From Desulforamulus ferrireducens (lineage in GTDB: Bacteria; Bacillota; Desulfotomaculia; Desulfotomaculales; Desulfotomaculaceae), in contig NZ_CP019698.1 of assembly GCF_002005145.1 (NCBI RefSeq), positions 2,728,001-2,792,000 of the forward strand: 64,000 bases of DNA. The letters are read 5' to 3'. The translations under genes were made by a program, and so were the position numbers. Positions 24,088-33,164 of the stretch are shown piece after piece (positions within the stretch are counted from its first letter, which is position 1; each line of letters opens with the position of its first letter). The notes under the pieces are model-generated. The model had not been told where the DNA came from. It ran no database searches and saw only the letters and a list, made by a program, of their open reading frames with translations.

Positions 24088-24490
24088 AATAACTAATTAC
24101 AAGATTATCTCTATAATAACAAAATACAGTAGTTTATTCTACATACCAACACATTACCCTTCTTTACCTTAGCAACAACCATTAAGCATAAGTGAACGGT
24201 AAAACATTCATTAATGCCGGGGCAACATAACAAATATTATCAGCTATAATAACTTTGTTATTACCATAGCTAAGAATAGACTCAATTGAGAATCAGTTGC
24301 TAAGAAAAATAGAAAAATCACCGTTCCAATACAACAGCCCAGTAGATTATAAAGAATTAGCTCAAAGATATGATTATGCTGTAGTAGCAATTGTCAAATA
24401 TACAATTTAAATTATGATCAATTAGATATAGATAAACTATTTATAGGTTCTTAGATTGTAAAATCTGGCTCATCTGCAATTTATTTATAA
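24088..24490. other. AT-rich non-coding stretch right of the IS element
   Basis: About 400 bp, strongly AT-rich. It should contain the original upstream region of the kinase gene now displaced by the IS. Apart from a 46-codon open frame at 24270-24410 I see no gene, RNA or repeat here. Confidence 0.5.
24270..24410 (+). pseudogene. Possible remnant reading frame (46 codons)
   Basis: An open frame without a convincing start or ribosome site reads IENQLLRKIEKSPFQYNSPV then DYKELAQRYDYAVVAIVKYTI before a stop. The composition is protein-like, so it may be the decayed end of a former gene; no family recognised. Confidence 0.25.
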
Positions 24491-24492
24491 AA

Positions 24493-24523
24493 AACCCCTC
24501 CCGCATTTTCTGTGGGAGGGGTT
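24493..24523 (-). terminator. Terminator of the acetyltransferase gene
   Basis: AACCCCTCCC pairs with GGGAGGGGTT; the minus strand continues with a T-run. Confidence 0.88.
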
Positions 24524-24553
24524 AAGAAATTTTACGTACATAGGCCAGGAATG

Positions 24554-24982
24554 CTATGGTAGGCTAAACTCCATGGCCAGTAGAATACACCCGGTTTCCG
24601 GTTGCACCCTTTCACCGGTTAAGGTAAAACCACATTTACCGTAAAATCTTTGCGCCTTGGTATTTTCTTGATATACTTCTACCGTTAATTTTGGTCTCAA
24701 GGACTTTGCTTTATTAATTAATTCCGTGCCTACCCCCTTGCCTTGACAATTGGGGTGAACAAAAAGCCCGCCGATATAGTCTTCAATTAATGAAATAAAG
24801 CCCACAATTTGACCATCAATTTCTTTAACATAGGTTTCCGCAAGGGGAAGGTATTTCTCTTGAATACTCTTCTTTTCAGCTTCCCAGAAAGTGGAGGGTA
24901 TAAAGCTATGAGCAATTATCGATGCCTCATACCATATTTTTATCAGCTCTGCATCATCTTGTTTTTTATATGCTCTTATCAT
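24554..24982 (-). CDS. GNAT-family N-acetyltransferase
   Basis: A 142-aa GNAT protein. The acetyl-CoA loop is NCQGKGVGTELI (motif A, Q/RxxGxG/A), preceded by YIGGLFVHP and followed by LTVEVYQENTKAQRFYGKCGF, the usual motif B. N-terminal MIRAYKKQDDAELIKIWYEA is typical of small YjaB-like acetyltransferases. The acceptor substrate (an amine on a small molecule or protein) cannot be predicted. Single gene with its own terminator. Confidence 0.88.
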   Translation of the reverse strand: MIRAYKKQDDAELIKIWYEASIIAHSFIPSTFWEAEKKSIQEKYLPLAETYVKEIDGQIVGFISLIEDYIGGLFVHPNCQGKGVGTELINKAKSLRPKLTVEVYQENTKAQRFYGKCGFTLTGERVQPETGCILLAMEFSLP

Positions 24983-25003
24983 TTCTTGTCTCCTTATCAG
25001 ATA

Positions 25004-25041
25004 AAAAGCGTAACATCCATAGCAAATGGAGTTACGCTTTT
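25004..25041 (-). terminator. Terminator of the merR-spo0M-htpX cluster
   Basis: AAAAGCGTAAC pairs with GTTACGCTTTT across a 15-nt loop, with Ts following on the minus strand. Confidence 0.85.
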
Positions 25042-25055
25042 GCTATTTAAGATAG

Positions 25056-25901
25056 TTATCTTCTCATGCCTTTTAAACGCTGTACCCGATCCTCAATGGG
25101 TGGGTGAGTGCTAAATAACCGAGCCAGGGAAGCCCCGGATAATGGATTGATAATAAACAAATGGGATGTGGCCGGACTTACATTCATGGGTACCCGGTGA
25201 GCTGCGGCTTCCAGCTTTAACAGTGCATTGGCTAAACCATCCGGTGAACCGGCAATTTGGGCACCGGTGGCGTCGGCCATATATTCCCGCGAGCGTGATA
25301 TAGCCATTTGGATGATCATAGCCGCGATGGGGAAAATAATAGCCATAACTAGGCTGCCCAGCAAACCGCCGCCTTCTTCTTCATCATCACTACGTCCCAT
25401 ACCAAAGATAGCCCCCCACTGCAAGGCGTTGCCCATCATACTAATGGCACCGGCCAATGCAGCGGCAATGGTTCCCACCAAAACATCGCGATTTTTAATG
25501 TGTGCCAGTTCATGCGCTAATACACCCTCTAATTCCTGAGGATTTAAAATACGCAGGATACCTTCGGTCACTGCCACTGCCGAATTGGCGGGGTTCCGCC
25601 CAGTGGCAAAGGCATTGGGCTGATCCGAAGGCTGAATATAAATCTTGGGCATGGGTAAACCTGCCCGTTGGGACAAACGCCGCACCATTTCGTAAAGCTC
25701 CGGTGCTTCAGCTTGGGAAACCGGGTAGGATCCGGTCATTTTGATGGCCAGTTTATCACTGTAAAAATAGCCAAAGAAGTTCATGGCCATGGCAATGATA
25801 AAGAAAAGTAAGGCACCGCTGGTGCCGCCAATGGCATTACCCATCAGCACAAGTAAAATGGAAAGTGTTCCCATTAAAAGCCAGGCTTTTAAAGTATTCA
25901 T
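25056..25901 (-). CDS. htpX: Membrane zinc metalloprotease HtpX
   Basis: A 281-aa M48 peptidase that degrades damaged membrane proteins. Two N-terminal helices ([19 protein letters not shown] and [17 protein letters not shown]) are followed by the catalytic motif [14 protein letters not shown] (HExxH). Further hydrophobic segments and [11 protein letters not shown] supply the third zinc ligand Glu. The C-terminal [13 protein letters not shown] is the family tail. It is the last gene of a tight cluster with Spo0M and a MerR regulator (34 and 32 bp gaps), suggesting envelope-stress or sporulation-linked control. Confidence 0.95.
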   Translation of the reverse strand: MNTLKAWLLMGTLSILLVLMGNAIGGTSGALLFFIIAMAMNFFGYFYSDKLAIKMTGSYPVSQAEAPELYEMVRRLSQRAGLPMPKIYIQPSDQPNAFATGRNPANSAVAVTEGILRILNPQELEGVLAHELAHIKNRDVLVGTIAAALAGAISMMGNALQWGAIFGMGRSDDEEEGGGLLGSLVMAIIFPIAAMIIQMAISRSREYMADATGAQIAGSPDGLANALLKLEAAAHRVPMNVSPATSHLFIINPLSGASLARLFSTHPPIEDRVQRLKGMRR

Positions 25902-25935
25902 TATTTTCCTCCCCCATATACAGTATATTTAATCT

Positions 25936-26904
25936 CTACCATTCGTCGCCGCCAAAATCTCCAAAATCGCCTAAGCCAAAATCAAAGCCACCCTCTTCAC
26001 CGCCCATGTCTCCATAGGTCTCGGCAGCTTCTGCCTCATCATCACCAAATAATTCTCCCAGTAAAGCACCACCCAGCATGCCAGCCACCATACCACCCAT
26101 AAAACCACCAAAGGCACTGCCCATACCGGGGCGATGCTGTTGTTGCTGGTAACTGGGAACCAGGCGAGGTCCTTGCACTGACACCTGCCTTAATTCTTCT
26201 TCTAAAAACTCCCTGATGGTCTGGGCCAGTTCTTGTACAGAACCACTAGCTAATACAGTAGCAGGAATGGTTAGCTCTGCATGGTGTTTTTGACCACTGC
26301 GCATAAAACCGTTGGCTATTTCTAACTCGAAATAAAGCCGGCAGTCGTTGGAATCAATGAAGAATTTGAACTCCATTTCCTTCAGTTGCTCAGCAAACTG
26401 ACCACTGGGATAGTACATAAACTCCTGGCCATACTGCCCAATTTTGCCGGAGCCAATCTTTTCCTTAAAGCCGAGAAATTGCAGAGCATCAAATACCAGT
26501 TCCATTTCCCGGCTGGGCAGCACCACTAAAGGATCGGCATCGCCGGTATCCACCGCCTGGGCAATATCCATTTTAGTAACCAAAGTATAGGATACAGATC
26601 CTTTGGACAGGGGATAATGGAAAGGAATTTGATGTTCAAAGGGAATCTCCCGGGTATCCCTGGCTTCAATGCGAAAATCACGGGCTACTCGGATGGTTTC
26701 TACCACTCGGGATATTTCCTTACCCCGGCTATTCAGTTTCATCACTACATCTACATCCAGGGTATGGATACCCTGGGCCACATTACCTCCCTGTACCACC
26801 ATTTTACCCCTAACCGATTCGCCAATCCTGCACTTTTCATTGTCCAGCACCAGGTTGACCTTGGCCGCTCCTACCCCAAAACTGGCCATTATTTTTTTAA
26901 ACAT
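25936..26904 (-). CDS. spo0M: Spo0M family sporulation-control protein
   Basis: A 322-aa arrestin-like beta-sandwich protein of the Spo0M family. The start MFKKIMASFGVGAAKVNLVL, then FEHQIPFHYPLSKGSVSYTL and PSREMELVFDALQFLGF are hallmarks. The C-terminal 60 residues are a Gly/Asp/Glu-rich low-complexity tail with GGFMGGMVAGMLGGALLGELFG, followed by an acidic stretch. In B. subtilis, Spo0M affects the Spo0A stage of sporulation and cell division. Located between a MerR regulator and htpX. Confidence 0.88.
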   Translation of the reverse strand: MFKKIMASFGVGAAKVNLVLDNEKCRIGESVRGKMVVQGGNVAQGIHTLDVDVVMKLNSRGKEISRVVETIRVARDFRIEARDTREIPFEHQIPFHYPLSKGSVSYTLVTKMDIAQAVDTGDADPLVVLPSREMELVFDALQFLGFKEKIGSGKIGQYGQEFMYYPSGQFAEQLKEMEFKFFIDSNDCRLYFELEIANGFMRSGQKHHAELTIPATVLASGSVQELAQTIREFLEEELRQVSVQGPRLVPSYQQQQHRPGMGSAFGGFMGGMVAGMLGGALLGELFGDDEAEAAETYGDMGGEEGGFDFGLGDFGDFGGDEW

Positions 26905-26936
26905 GGGAAACGGTACACTCTCCTTTGTTTTTCTTC

Positions 26937-27428
26937 TTATAAATAAGGTGTTAGTTCACTGAGATACAGTATTAATGACTGCATAAGAGCTATACTACGC
27001 AGAATTGCTTGCCGACTGGCAACCGCTTGACCGGCTTCCATTTTACTAACCAAGGGCTGAAGTTCTGCCAACTGTATCTCTAGTTGCTTAACTTGTTCCT
27101 TAAGAAATTGGAGGTCCAGTCCTGGTGGACTGCCGGTAACCCCTTTGGTCTGCAGGGTAACTGTCAGAGCACCCATGCGTTCTTTGATCTCCTCCAGGGT
27201 TAAGCGCTGGTTTTTCATGCTTTCTATCAGCTTTAAGCGCAGCAGACAATTCTCTGTATAGTAGCGGTAACCGGACTGGGAGCGTTCTGGTACTAAAAGA
27301 CCCAGATTAGTATAATAATCGATGGTTCTGCGACTAACCCCTGCCAGTTCCGCCAACTCACCAATTTTATATTTTTTTAATTCCCCAAGTCTATCACCTC
27401 TGCTATTATTATACAAAATTGCCAGCAA
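26937..27428 (-). CDS. MerR-family transcription regulator
   Basis: A protein of up to 163 aa with an N-terminal MerR winged helix-turn-helix (YKIGELAELAGVSRRTIDYY then TNLGLLVPERSQSGYRYY). A coiled-coil dimerisation region (LKEQVKQLEIQLAELQPLV) and a short C-terminal helix without metal-binding cysteines follow. The frame opens at a TTG (27428) with no good ribosome site. Relatives begin about 15 residues later, close to a GAGGTGA sequence, but no ATG, GTG or TTG is in frame there, so the start is unresolved. It probably controls the downstream spo0M-htpX genes. Confidence 0.82.
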   Translation of the reverse strand: MLAILYNNSRGDRLGELKKYKIGELAELAGVSRRTIDYYTNLGLLVPERSQSGYRYYTENCLLRLKLIESMKNQRLTLEEIKERMGALTVTLQTKGVTGSPPGLDLQFLKEQVKQLEIQLAELQPLVSKMEAGQAVASRQAILRSIALMQSLILYLSELTPYL

Positions 27429-27582
27429 ACTGTACAGTTATACGTTTCGGTGTTAAGATATAGAAAAAATATCTGAAAAATATCTGACAATTTTTTAGTT
27501 CTAAGAGGAATTAAATTCCTTGATATTTAATTATTTATAATACTTTACCCATAATTATACTTCACGCATAATAATTGGGGAT

Positions 27583-29907
27583 GTGATGCCTGTGTCATAT
27601 GCTAACCCTTTCATGGACAGTAGATATATTTTTATCATACTGGATGAAACAGGTCGGATTTTAGAGGTAAACGGTGCGGCCCAAAAAGCCTATGGCTATA
27701 GCCTGGAGGAATTCTTAGGCCTGACTATTTACGATCTGCATGCCCCGGCAACCACTGTTGAGATTTTTCAGCATTTGCAGCAGGCAAACAAAGGAATATT
27801 ATTTGAAACCTTGCACCGTCGTAAGGATCAGAGCACCTTTCCGGTGGAAGTAGCAGCTAATAGATTCTTGACCGGGGAAAATACCTTAATCCTGTGCATA
27901 ATCCGTGATATTAGCCACCGCAAGGATAGAGAGCTATCCCTCAAACTATCTCAGGAAGAACTAATGGCCACCATAGAGGAATTAAGCGCCGCCAATGAAC
28001 AACTGGTTGCCACCGAGGAAGAATTAAGACACCAATATGATGAATTACAACGTAGCCGGGACGAGTTGGCTACGTTGTATCAGCAGCAATCGGATATTAT
28101 AGAATTCTTGCCCGATGCAACCTTTATTTTGGATCGGGAGCAAAGGGTAATTGCCTGGAATCGTGCCATCGAAGAAATGACCGGAGTTAGCAAAGAGGAA
28201 ATCATTGGTCGCGGTGATTATGCTTACAGCATACCTTTTTATGGCCAGCCCAAACCAGGTCTTGTCGGTTTATTCACGTCAAATAATCTTGAGCAAGGTC
28301 AATATCAAAAAGTCAAGCGTCTGGGAAATACCATAACTGCGGAAGCTTTTGCTCCAGCCCTCTATGGCGGCAAGGGAGCTTACCTGCAGTTAAAAACTTC
28401 TTTACTAACTAACGCCCAAGGCGAGACAATAGCAGCCATTGAATCTATCCGTGACATTACCGAAACCAAACTGGCCCATAAAGCCTTGGTGGAAAGCGAG
28501 GCTCGTTTTCGTAGTCTGGCAGAAAATGCCATGGATATGATTTATCGTATAGATTTTCAGCCTATCCCACACTTTTCCTATATTAATGCTGCTGCAGAGA
28601 AAATTACCGGTTATCGACCGGAGGAATTCTATAATGATATCAATGTCCACCGGAGGGGTATTCATCCCGAGGACTGGCCCCTGGTCGCCAGTGTTTTGGA
28701 AGGTGAGTTTAATCCAAAGGCAACAATACGCTGGCGGCACCAAGATGGTCATCTTGTCTGGTTAGAAGTATTCCGTGTACCGGTATATGACCACGCCGGT
28801 AAACTGGTGGCCATCCAGGGCATTGCCCGGGATATTAACGAACGTAAAAAGTTGGAAGAAAAGCTCTTATATCTTAGTCAGCACGATATCGTCACTGGGT
28901 TGCATAGCCGTAGCTTTTTCGAGGAAGAAATGGCCCGCTTAGAAGGTCGTGCCTCCAATGTCGGTCTTATAATGATCGACTTAGACGGATTGAAGTTAAT
29001 CAACGACACCTTTGGTCATAAAGCAGGCGACCAAATGCTTATTGAAGTAGCCAATATTTTGAGAGGTCACTTCAAGGATAACCTTGGGTTAGCCAGAATT
29101 GGTGGCGACGAATTTGCCATTTTATTAACCAATTGCACCAAGGAAGATTTAACCGAACACGCCCGCCAGATTAAGAAGCTGATTAAGCAATACAATAACA
29201 ACTACCCGGAGCGCCCTCCCCTGAGCCTGTCCATAGGGTTTGCCCTGCGTGAACATAACGAAAAAAACATGAGTCAGCTTTTTACAGAAGCAGATAACAG
29301 TATGTATCGGGAGAAGTTGCACAGAGATACCAGTTCCCGTAGTTCTATCGTTACAGCCATGATGAAAGCATTGGAAACCAGGGATTTCATAACAGAAGGG
29401 CATGGCGAACGCATGGAACTCCTGCTGAAAAAAGTAGGAAAAAGGTTAGGCCTTACGGGCAGCCAAATCTGTGATCTGCGTTTGTTTGCCCAGTTCCATG
29501 ATATTGGCAAAGTGGGCATTCCCGATAAAATTCTTTTTAAACCGGGACCCCTGACAGAGGACGAAAGAAAAGAGATGCAGCGCCATAGTGAACTGGGCTA
29601 TCGCATTGCCCAGGCTGCCCCGGAGCTACTACCCATAGCAGATTGGATATTAAAACATCATGAGTGGTGGAATGGCAAGGGTTATCCACTGGGTTTAAAG
29701 GGTGAAGAGATTCCCCTGGAATGCCGTATCCTGGCCATCGCTGATGCCTACGACGCCATGTGTAATGATAGGCCTTATCGCAAGGCACTCCCCCATGACA
29801 CCATTATCCAAGAGCTTAGGCGATTTGCGGGTGTGCAGTTCGATCCTCAATTGGTTGAGTTAATGATCGAGATTATTGAAGAGATACATAATAAAGAGAT
29901 TCATTAG
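27583..29907 (+). CDS. PAS-PAS-PAS-GGDEF-HD-GYP cyclic-di-GMP signalling protein
   Basis: A 774-aa cytoplasmic protein. Three PAS domains (about 10-115, 165-285, 300-425) separated by a coiled coil are followed by a GGDEF domain (intact LARIGGDEFAILL, about residue 507). A C-terminal HD-GYP phosphodiesterase then follows (HDIGKVGIPDKIL and HHEWWNGKGYPLG, intact HD and GYP motifs). Both synthesis and hydrolysis of c-di-GMP are possible. The inhibitory RxxD site before GGDEF is absent (KDNL instead), so product feedback is not expected. Monocistronic, ending in a terminator. Confidence 0.92.
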   Translation: MMPVSYANPFMDSRYIFIILDETGRILEVNGAAQKAYGYSLEEFLGLTIYDLHAPATTVEIFQHLQQANKGILFETLHRRKDQSTFPVEVAANRFLTGENTLILCIIRDISHRKDRELSLKLSQEELMATIEELSAANEQLVATEEELRHQYDELQRSRDELATLYQQQSDIIEFLPDATFILDREQRVIAWNRAIEEMTGVSKEEIIGRGDYAYSIPFYGQPKPGLVGLFTSNNLEQGQYQKVKRLGNTITAEAFAPALYGGKGAYLQLKTSLLTNAQGETIAAIESIRDITETKLAHKALVESEARFRSLAENAMDMIYRIDFQPIPHFSYINAAAEKITGYRPEEFYNDINVHRRGIHPEDWPLVASVLEGEFNPKATIRWRHQDGHLVWLEVFRVPVYDHAGKLVAIQGIARDINERKKLEEKLLYLSQHDIVTGLHSRSFFEEEMARLEGRASNVGLIMIDLDGLKLINDTFGHKAGDQMLIEVANILRGHFKDNLGLARIGGDEFAILLTNCTKEDLTEHARQIKKLIKQYNNNYPERPPLSLSIGFALREHNEKNMSQLFTEADNSMYREKLHRDTSSRSSIVTAMMKALETRDFITEGHGERMELLLKKVGKRLGLTGSQICDLRLFAQFHDIGKVGIPDKILFKPGPLTEDERKEMQRHSELGYRIAQAAPELLPIADWILKHHEWWNGKGYPLGLKGEEIPLECRILAIADAYDAMCNDRPYRKALPHDTIIQELRRFAGVQFDPQLVELMIEIIEEIHNKEIH

Positions 29908-29917
29908 ATAGCGAAAT

Positions 29918-29949
29918 GTACAGTAGGGTTAAACCTTGCTGTACTTTTT
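29918..29949 (+). terminator. Terminator after the GGDEF/HD-GYP gene
   Basis: GTACAG...CTGTAC stem with inner AGG/CCT pairs, followed by TTTTTATT. Confidence 0.8.
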
Positions 29950-30028
29950 ATTCCCCCTTGGCACTACTTGTTTGGGTCTTTTTGTATGGTTTTGCCAATA
30001 TACTAGCTAAGAAAGGGGGTATTATGCA

Positions 30029-30358
30029 ATGAAGTATACCTTGGGAAAGGTCTTTCTTTACCTTTCTCTCCCGCTGATGATTATTTTATTAATCCTTGAC
30101 TTTGATTTTGAAAACTTAACCGAAACGGTACTTTTTGCCGTAGCTCTCGTTGGTTTAGTATCTTTACAACGGTTAAGTATTCCAATATTAACCGTTGGTT
30201 GGAGTATTTTTACCATCGGAATTACCTTGGATTTTGTTGATCAATTTATTAAAATGCCGGATACCGTAGAGCTTTATCTGGGGGAGCCGGCCATGATTAT
30301 TGGCTTAGCCCTAATGGTTTATGGTTTTCACAAACTAGCCCAAAACCAACATTTATGA
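30029..30358 (+). CDS. Small polytopic membrane protein of unknown function (109 aa)
   Basis: A 109-aa protein with four predicted membrane helices (VFLYLSLPLMIILLIL, LFAVALVGLVSLQ, IPILTVGWSIFTIGITL and PAMIIGLALMVYGFHKL) and acidic loops. It resembles the membrane half of some GGDEF proteins (MASE-like) but no catalytic domain is attached. It lies between two c-di-GMP enzymes, so a sensor or partner role for one of them is conceivable. Ribosome site AAAGGGGG lies about 13 bp before the ATG. Confidence 0.68.
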   Translation: MKYTLGKVFLYLSLPLMIILLILDFDFENLTETVLFAVALVGLVSLQRLSIPILTVGWSIFTIGITLDFVDQFIKMPDTVELYLGEPAMIIGLALMVYGFHKLAQNQHL

Positions 30359-30472
30359 TTTAGCAAATATATTGATATGGGTTGATACATGATTTAATCA
30401 AGGTTTTTTATTTGACACATCTAAGCAATTGTGTTAACCTATATCAAGTATTAGTAGAGGAGGTGGTAATAG

Positions 30473-30559
30473 ATGTCCCAAGAATTAATTAATCAAATTC
30501 TGGAAGACATAGGCTTAGAAAAAATAAGCCATGCAGAAGAACAACCTAGCACTGAATAA
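30473..30559 (+). CDS. 28-aa acidic microprotein
   Basis: A short frame, MSQELINQILEDIGLEKISH followed by AEEQPSTE, has an ideal ribosome site (AGGAGGTGG, 6-7 nt spacing) and ends inside the first arm of a strong terminator. It is amphipathic for the first 18 residues (LINQILEDIGLEKI), then acidic and disordered. No family recognised. The precise signals argue that it is translated; it could be a peptide regulator or the leader of the adjacent gene set. Confidence 0.6.
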   Translation: MSQELINQILEDIGLEKISHAEEQPSTE

Positions 30560-30600
30560 AGAATCGAAGGCGGTATTAACCCAATCGCCTTCGATTCTTT
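30558..30600. terminator. Bidirectional terminator after the 28-aa microprotein
   Basis: AAAGAATCGAAGGCG pairs with CGCCTTCGATTCTTT (15-bp stem); shared with the convergent PAS-GGDEF-EAL gene. Confidence 0.88.
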
Positions 30601-30602
30601 GT

Positions 30603-32300
30603 TTAGACCTCTATAACCGGTTCCGGTAGGGGTTGTCCCAGATAGTACCCCTGAGCATAGTTAATGCCCAGTTCCCTGATAATCTCCAATATTTTTTCAT
30701 TCTCTACAAACTCGGCAATGGTCTGTTTACCCAATGCCTTAGCCACTGTTTGAATGGCTTGCACCAGAGCCAGTTGGCTGGCATCCTGATCCAGATTGCG
30801 GATATAGGAGCCATCAATTTTAATGAAGTCCACAGGCAGTGTGCGAAGGTAATTAAAAGAAGTGAAGCCAATGCCGAAATCGTCCAAGGCAAAGAAACAG
30901 CCCAAATCCCTTAGCCTCTTAATCCACTTTTCCACCCAAACGAAATCTTTGACAGCCACTGTCTCGGTAATCTCAAAACCTAGCCGGGATGGCTCCACAC
31001 CACTTTCACAAATGGTATCTTTAATTTCCTGTAGTAATTCCGCATCTCCTAAACTAGCCCCGGATAAATTGACAAAGAGTTTGAGCTCGGGCCTATTTTG
31101 CAGAGTTTTAATGGCGTTGCGCACCACCCAGCGGTCAATCTGGGGCATAATACCAAATTTCTCCGCCAGAGGGATAAACACTGCCGGAGGAACCAGTTTA
31201 CCCTCGGAGTCCTTGAGGCGCAGCAGCACTTCGTGGTGCGTAATGCGTTTTAGTCTATCAACCACCGGTTGAAAGAACAAGACAAAACGCTCTTCCCGTA
31301 GCCCGGCTCGAATGAGTCCCAACAAACCATTGATCTTATGGAGGTTGGTTACATTTTCTTCATCAGGATTCGCCAGGGCTACTCTATTCCTGCCCGCGGC
31401 TTTGGCAGCATGTAAGGCTAAGTCCGCATGGGAGAGCAGCCTATTAATGTCTAGGGAACCATCTATTCTTATAACCCCTATGCTAATGGTTAGGTTAAGA
31501 CAGTTTTCCGTTGTGATCATACAAAAATCAGCTTTTTCCACAGCTTCTCGCAAATGTTCTGCTATCTGTCTGGCCTGCTCAAGATCAACTTCCTCCAGCA
31601 CAACAGCAAATTCGTCTCCGGCCAGGCGAGCCAGAAAATCCCCCGGACGCAGGTGAGAACGCAATAAGGAAACAAGATTTACCAAAAAGTGATCGCCTAC
31701 AATATGTCCCAAGGTATCATTAGCCAGTTTAAAATGATCCAAACCCAGGATAAGCAAAACATTGTTAGCTCCCTGCTTGGACTTTTCTGAAACCTTTGCT
31801 AGATATTTCTCCAATGAATAACGATTTGGGATATTGGTAAGGGGATCGTGGGAGGCCAGGTATTCCAGTTGCTCTTCAGCTTGCTTGCGCAGTGAAATAT
31901 CTTCGACCATGCCGATAATATGCTGCGGTTTTCCGTCAATATCGTGAATGAGGGAGACAATTATTTTGGCCCAAAAAATCTGGCCATCCTTGCGCAAATA
32001 TCTTTTCTCCATCTGATAGGAATCATATTCCCCAGCCATTAATCCTTGAAACATTTTTTTATCTAAAGCCATATCCGCGGGATAAGTAATTTGCCTAATG
32101 GTCATTCGGGCAAGCTCCTCACCACTGTAGCCAAGCATTTGCTGTATCGCCGGGTTACTTTCTTTGATAACTCCCTGCATATCGGTCAATACAATACCGA
32201 TACCCGCCTTTTCAAAGACTGCCCGAAATTTTTCTTCATTGGGACAATATTCTTTGGCAGACCTTTGGTTATTGTTATATAGCATTTTAAGTAAATTCAT
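30603..32300 (-). CDS. PAS-GGDEF-EAL cyclic-di-GMP protein
   Basis: A 565-aa cytoplasmic protein. The PAS domain (FRAVFEKAGIGIVLTDMQG) is followed by a GGDEF domain with LARLAGDEFAVVL, where the first glycine is Ala, and an upstream RPGD that fits an inhibitory site. An EAL domain follows, in which EAL reads EVL (HHEVLLRLKD). The catalytic residues ITETVAVKD, DDFGIGFTSF and the KIDGSYI lysine-Asp pair are all present. Phosphodiesterase activity is likely. Diguanylate cyclase activity is uncertain because of the A-G-D-E-F motif; binding at the RPGD site may regulate the EAL part. Confidence 0.9.
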   Translation of the reverse strand: MNLLKMLYNNNQRSAKEYCPNEEKFRAVFEKAGIGIVLTDMQGVIKESNPAIQQMLGYSGEELARMTIRQITYPADMALDKKMFQGLMAGEYDSYQMEKRYLRKDGQIFWAKIIVSLIHDIDGKPQHIIGMVEDISLRKQAEEQLEYLASHDPLTNIPNRYSLEKYLAKVSEKSKQGANNVLLILGLDHFKLANDTLGHIVGDHFLVNLVSLLRSHLRPGDFLARLAGDEFAVVLEEVDLEQARQIAEHLREAVEKADFCMITTENCLNLTISIGVIRIDGSLDINRLLSHADLALHAAKAAGRNRVALANPDEENVTNLHKINGLLGLIRAGLREERFVLFFQPVVDRLKRITHHEVLLRLKDSEGKLVPPAVFIPLAEKFGIMPQIDRWVVRNAIKTLQNRPELKLFVNLSGASLGDAELLQEIKDTICESGVEPSRLGFEITETVAVKDFVWVEKWIKRLRDLGCFFALDDFGIGFTSFNYLRTLPVDFIKIDGSYIRNLDQDASQLALVQAIQTVAKALGKQTIAEFVENEKILEIIRELGINYAQGYYLGQPLPEPVIEV

Positions 32301-32445
32301 CCCCCTGACTTAACAGGTTTGTTTATAATAACTTTTTCACCTTACTTCGACGCTAAACAAATAAATCCTTGTTCTATTGTCAGATTTTGCCGAAATAAAT
32401 AATTAATAAACTTGTTCTTTCAAGTACTAAAGTTAAAGGAATATT

Positions 32446-32471
32446 AAAAAGCAACCCAGCGGTTGCTTTTT
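32446..32471 (-). terminator. Terminator of the azoreductase gene
   Basis: AAAAAGCAACC pairs with GGTTGCTTTTT across a 4-nt loop, overlapping the stop codon. Confidence 0.88.
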
Positions 32472-33078
32472 AAAACTCACTTGCTTTTTGTATAGCCTCT
32501 GCCACAGACTTATTTACTGATTGTTCCAGTTCTTGCCCTTGCAGTACCCCAGTTAATTCTGTGGTAATAGTAATAATATTTCCTGGCTCAACCCCCATAA
32601 AACCTAAAATGGTCCGAATATAGCGATCACCCATTTCCAACTGAGCTGTCGGCCCCTGGCTATAGAGTCCGCCCCTGGCAGTAATGTGAGCAGCTTTTTT
32701 GCCCGGCGTTAAAAGGCCCACCGGTCCTTGCTCGGTATACTTAAAGGTAACACCGGCCAGCATTACATAATCAAAGTACATTTTTAAAATAGCAGGAAAA
32801 CTAAGATTCCACATTGGTGCGGCAATAACATACTTGTCGGCAGCGGCAAACTGTTCGGCATATTTTCTCATTACACAATCCTGACCAGCAAACATTTGCC
32901 CTAACATTTCAGCATTCAGCGGTCGGAGATCCTCTTTGTACAAGTCCAAGGTAATTATTTTATCTCCGGGATTTTGCTCTTGATAAGCCTTAATAAATGC
33001 TTCTGACATTCTAAAGGTATAGGAAGCATTGTCCGGCTTGGGGTTCGCCTTAATATAAAGAACTGTACTCACAACCAT
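32470..33078 (-). CDS. azoR: FMN-dependent NADH-azoreductase
   Basis: A 202-aa flavodoxin-fold oxidoreductase of the AzoR family. N-terminal VLYIKANPKPDNASYTFRMS binds the FMN phosphate, MWNLSFPAILKMYFDYVMLAG is the conserved flavin-contact segment, and ARGGLYSQGP completes the site. It reduces quinones and azo compounds with NADH in the cytoplasm. Single gene; the terminator overlaps its stop. Confidence 0.92.
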   Translation of the reverse strand: MVVSTVLYIKANPKPDNASYTFRMSEAFIKAYQEQNPGDKIITLDLYKEDLRPLNAEMLGQMFAGQDCVMRKYAEQFAAADKYVIAAPMWNLSFPAILKMYFDYVMLAGVTFKYTEQGPVGLLTPGKKAAHITARGGLYSQGPTAQLEMGDRYIRTILGFMGVEPGNIITITTELTGVLQGQELEQSVNKSVAEAIQKASEF

Positions 33079-33164
33079 TCCCCCTGCAAAATTAGTTTCT
33101 GCCTTACATTTAGATCATAGTCCTGGCAGTTGCCGATTCTGTGCGTTAGCCTTACTTACTTCAA

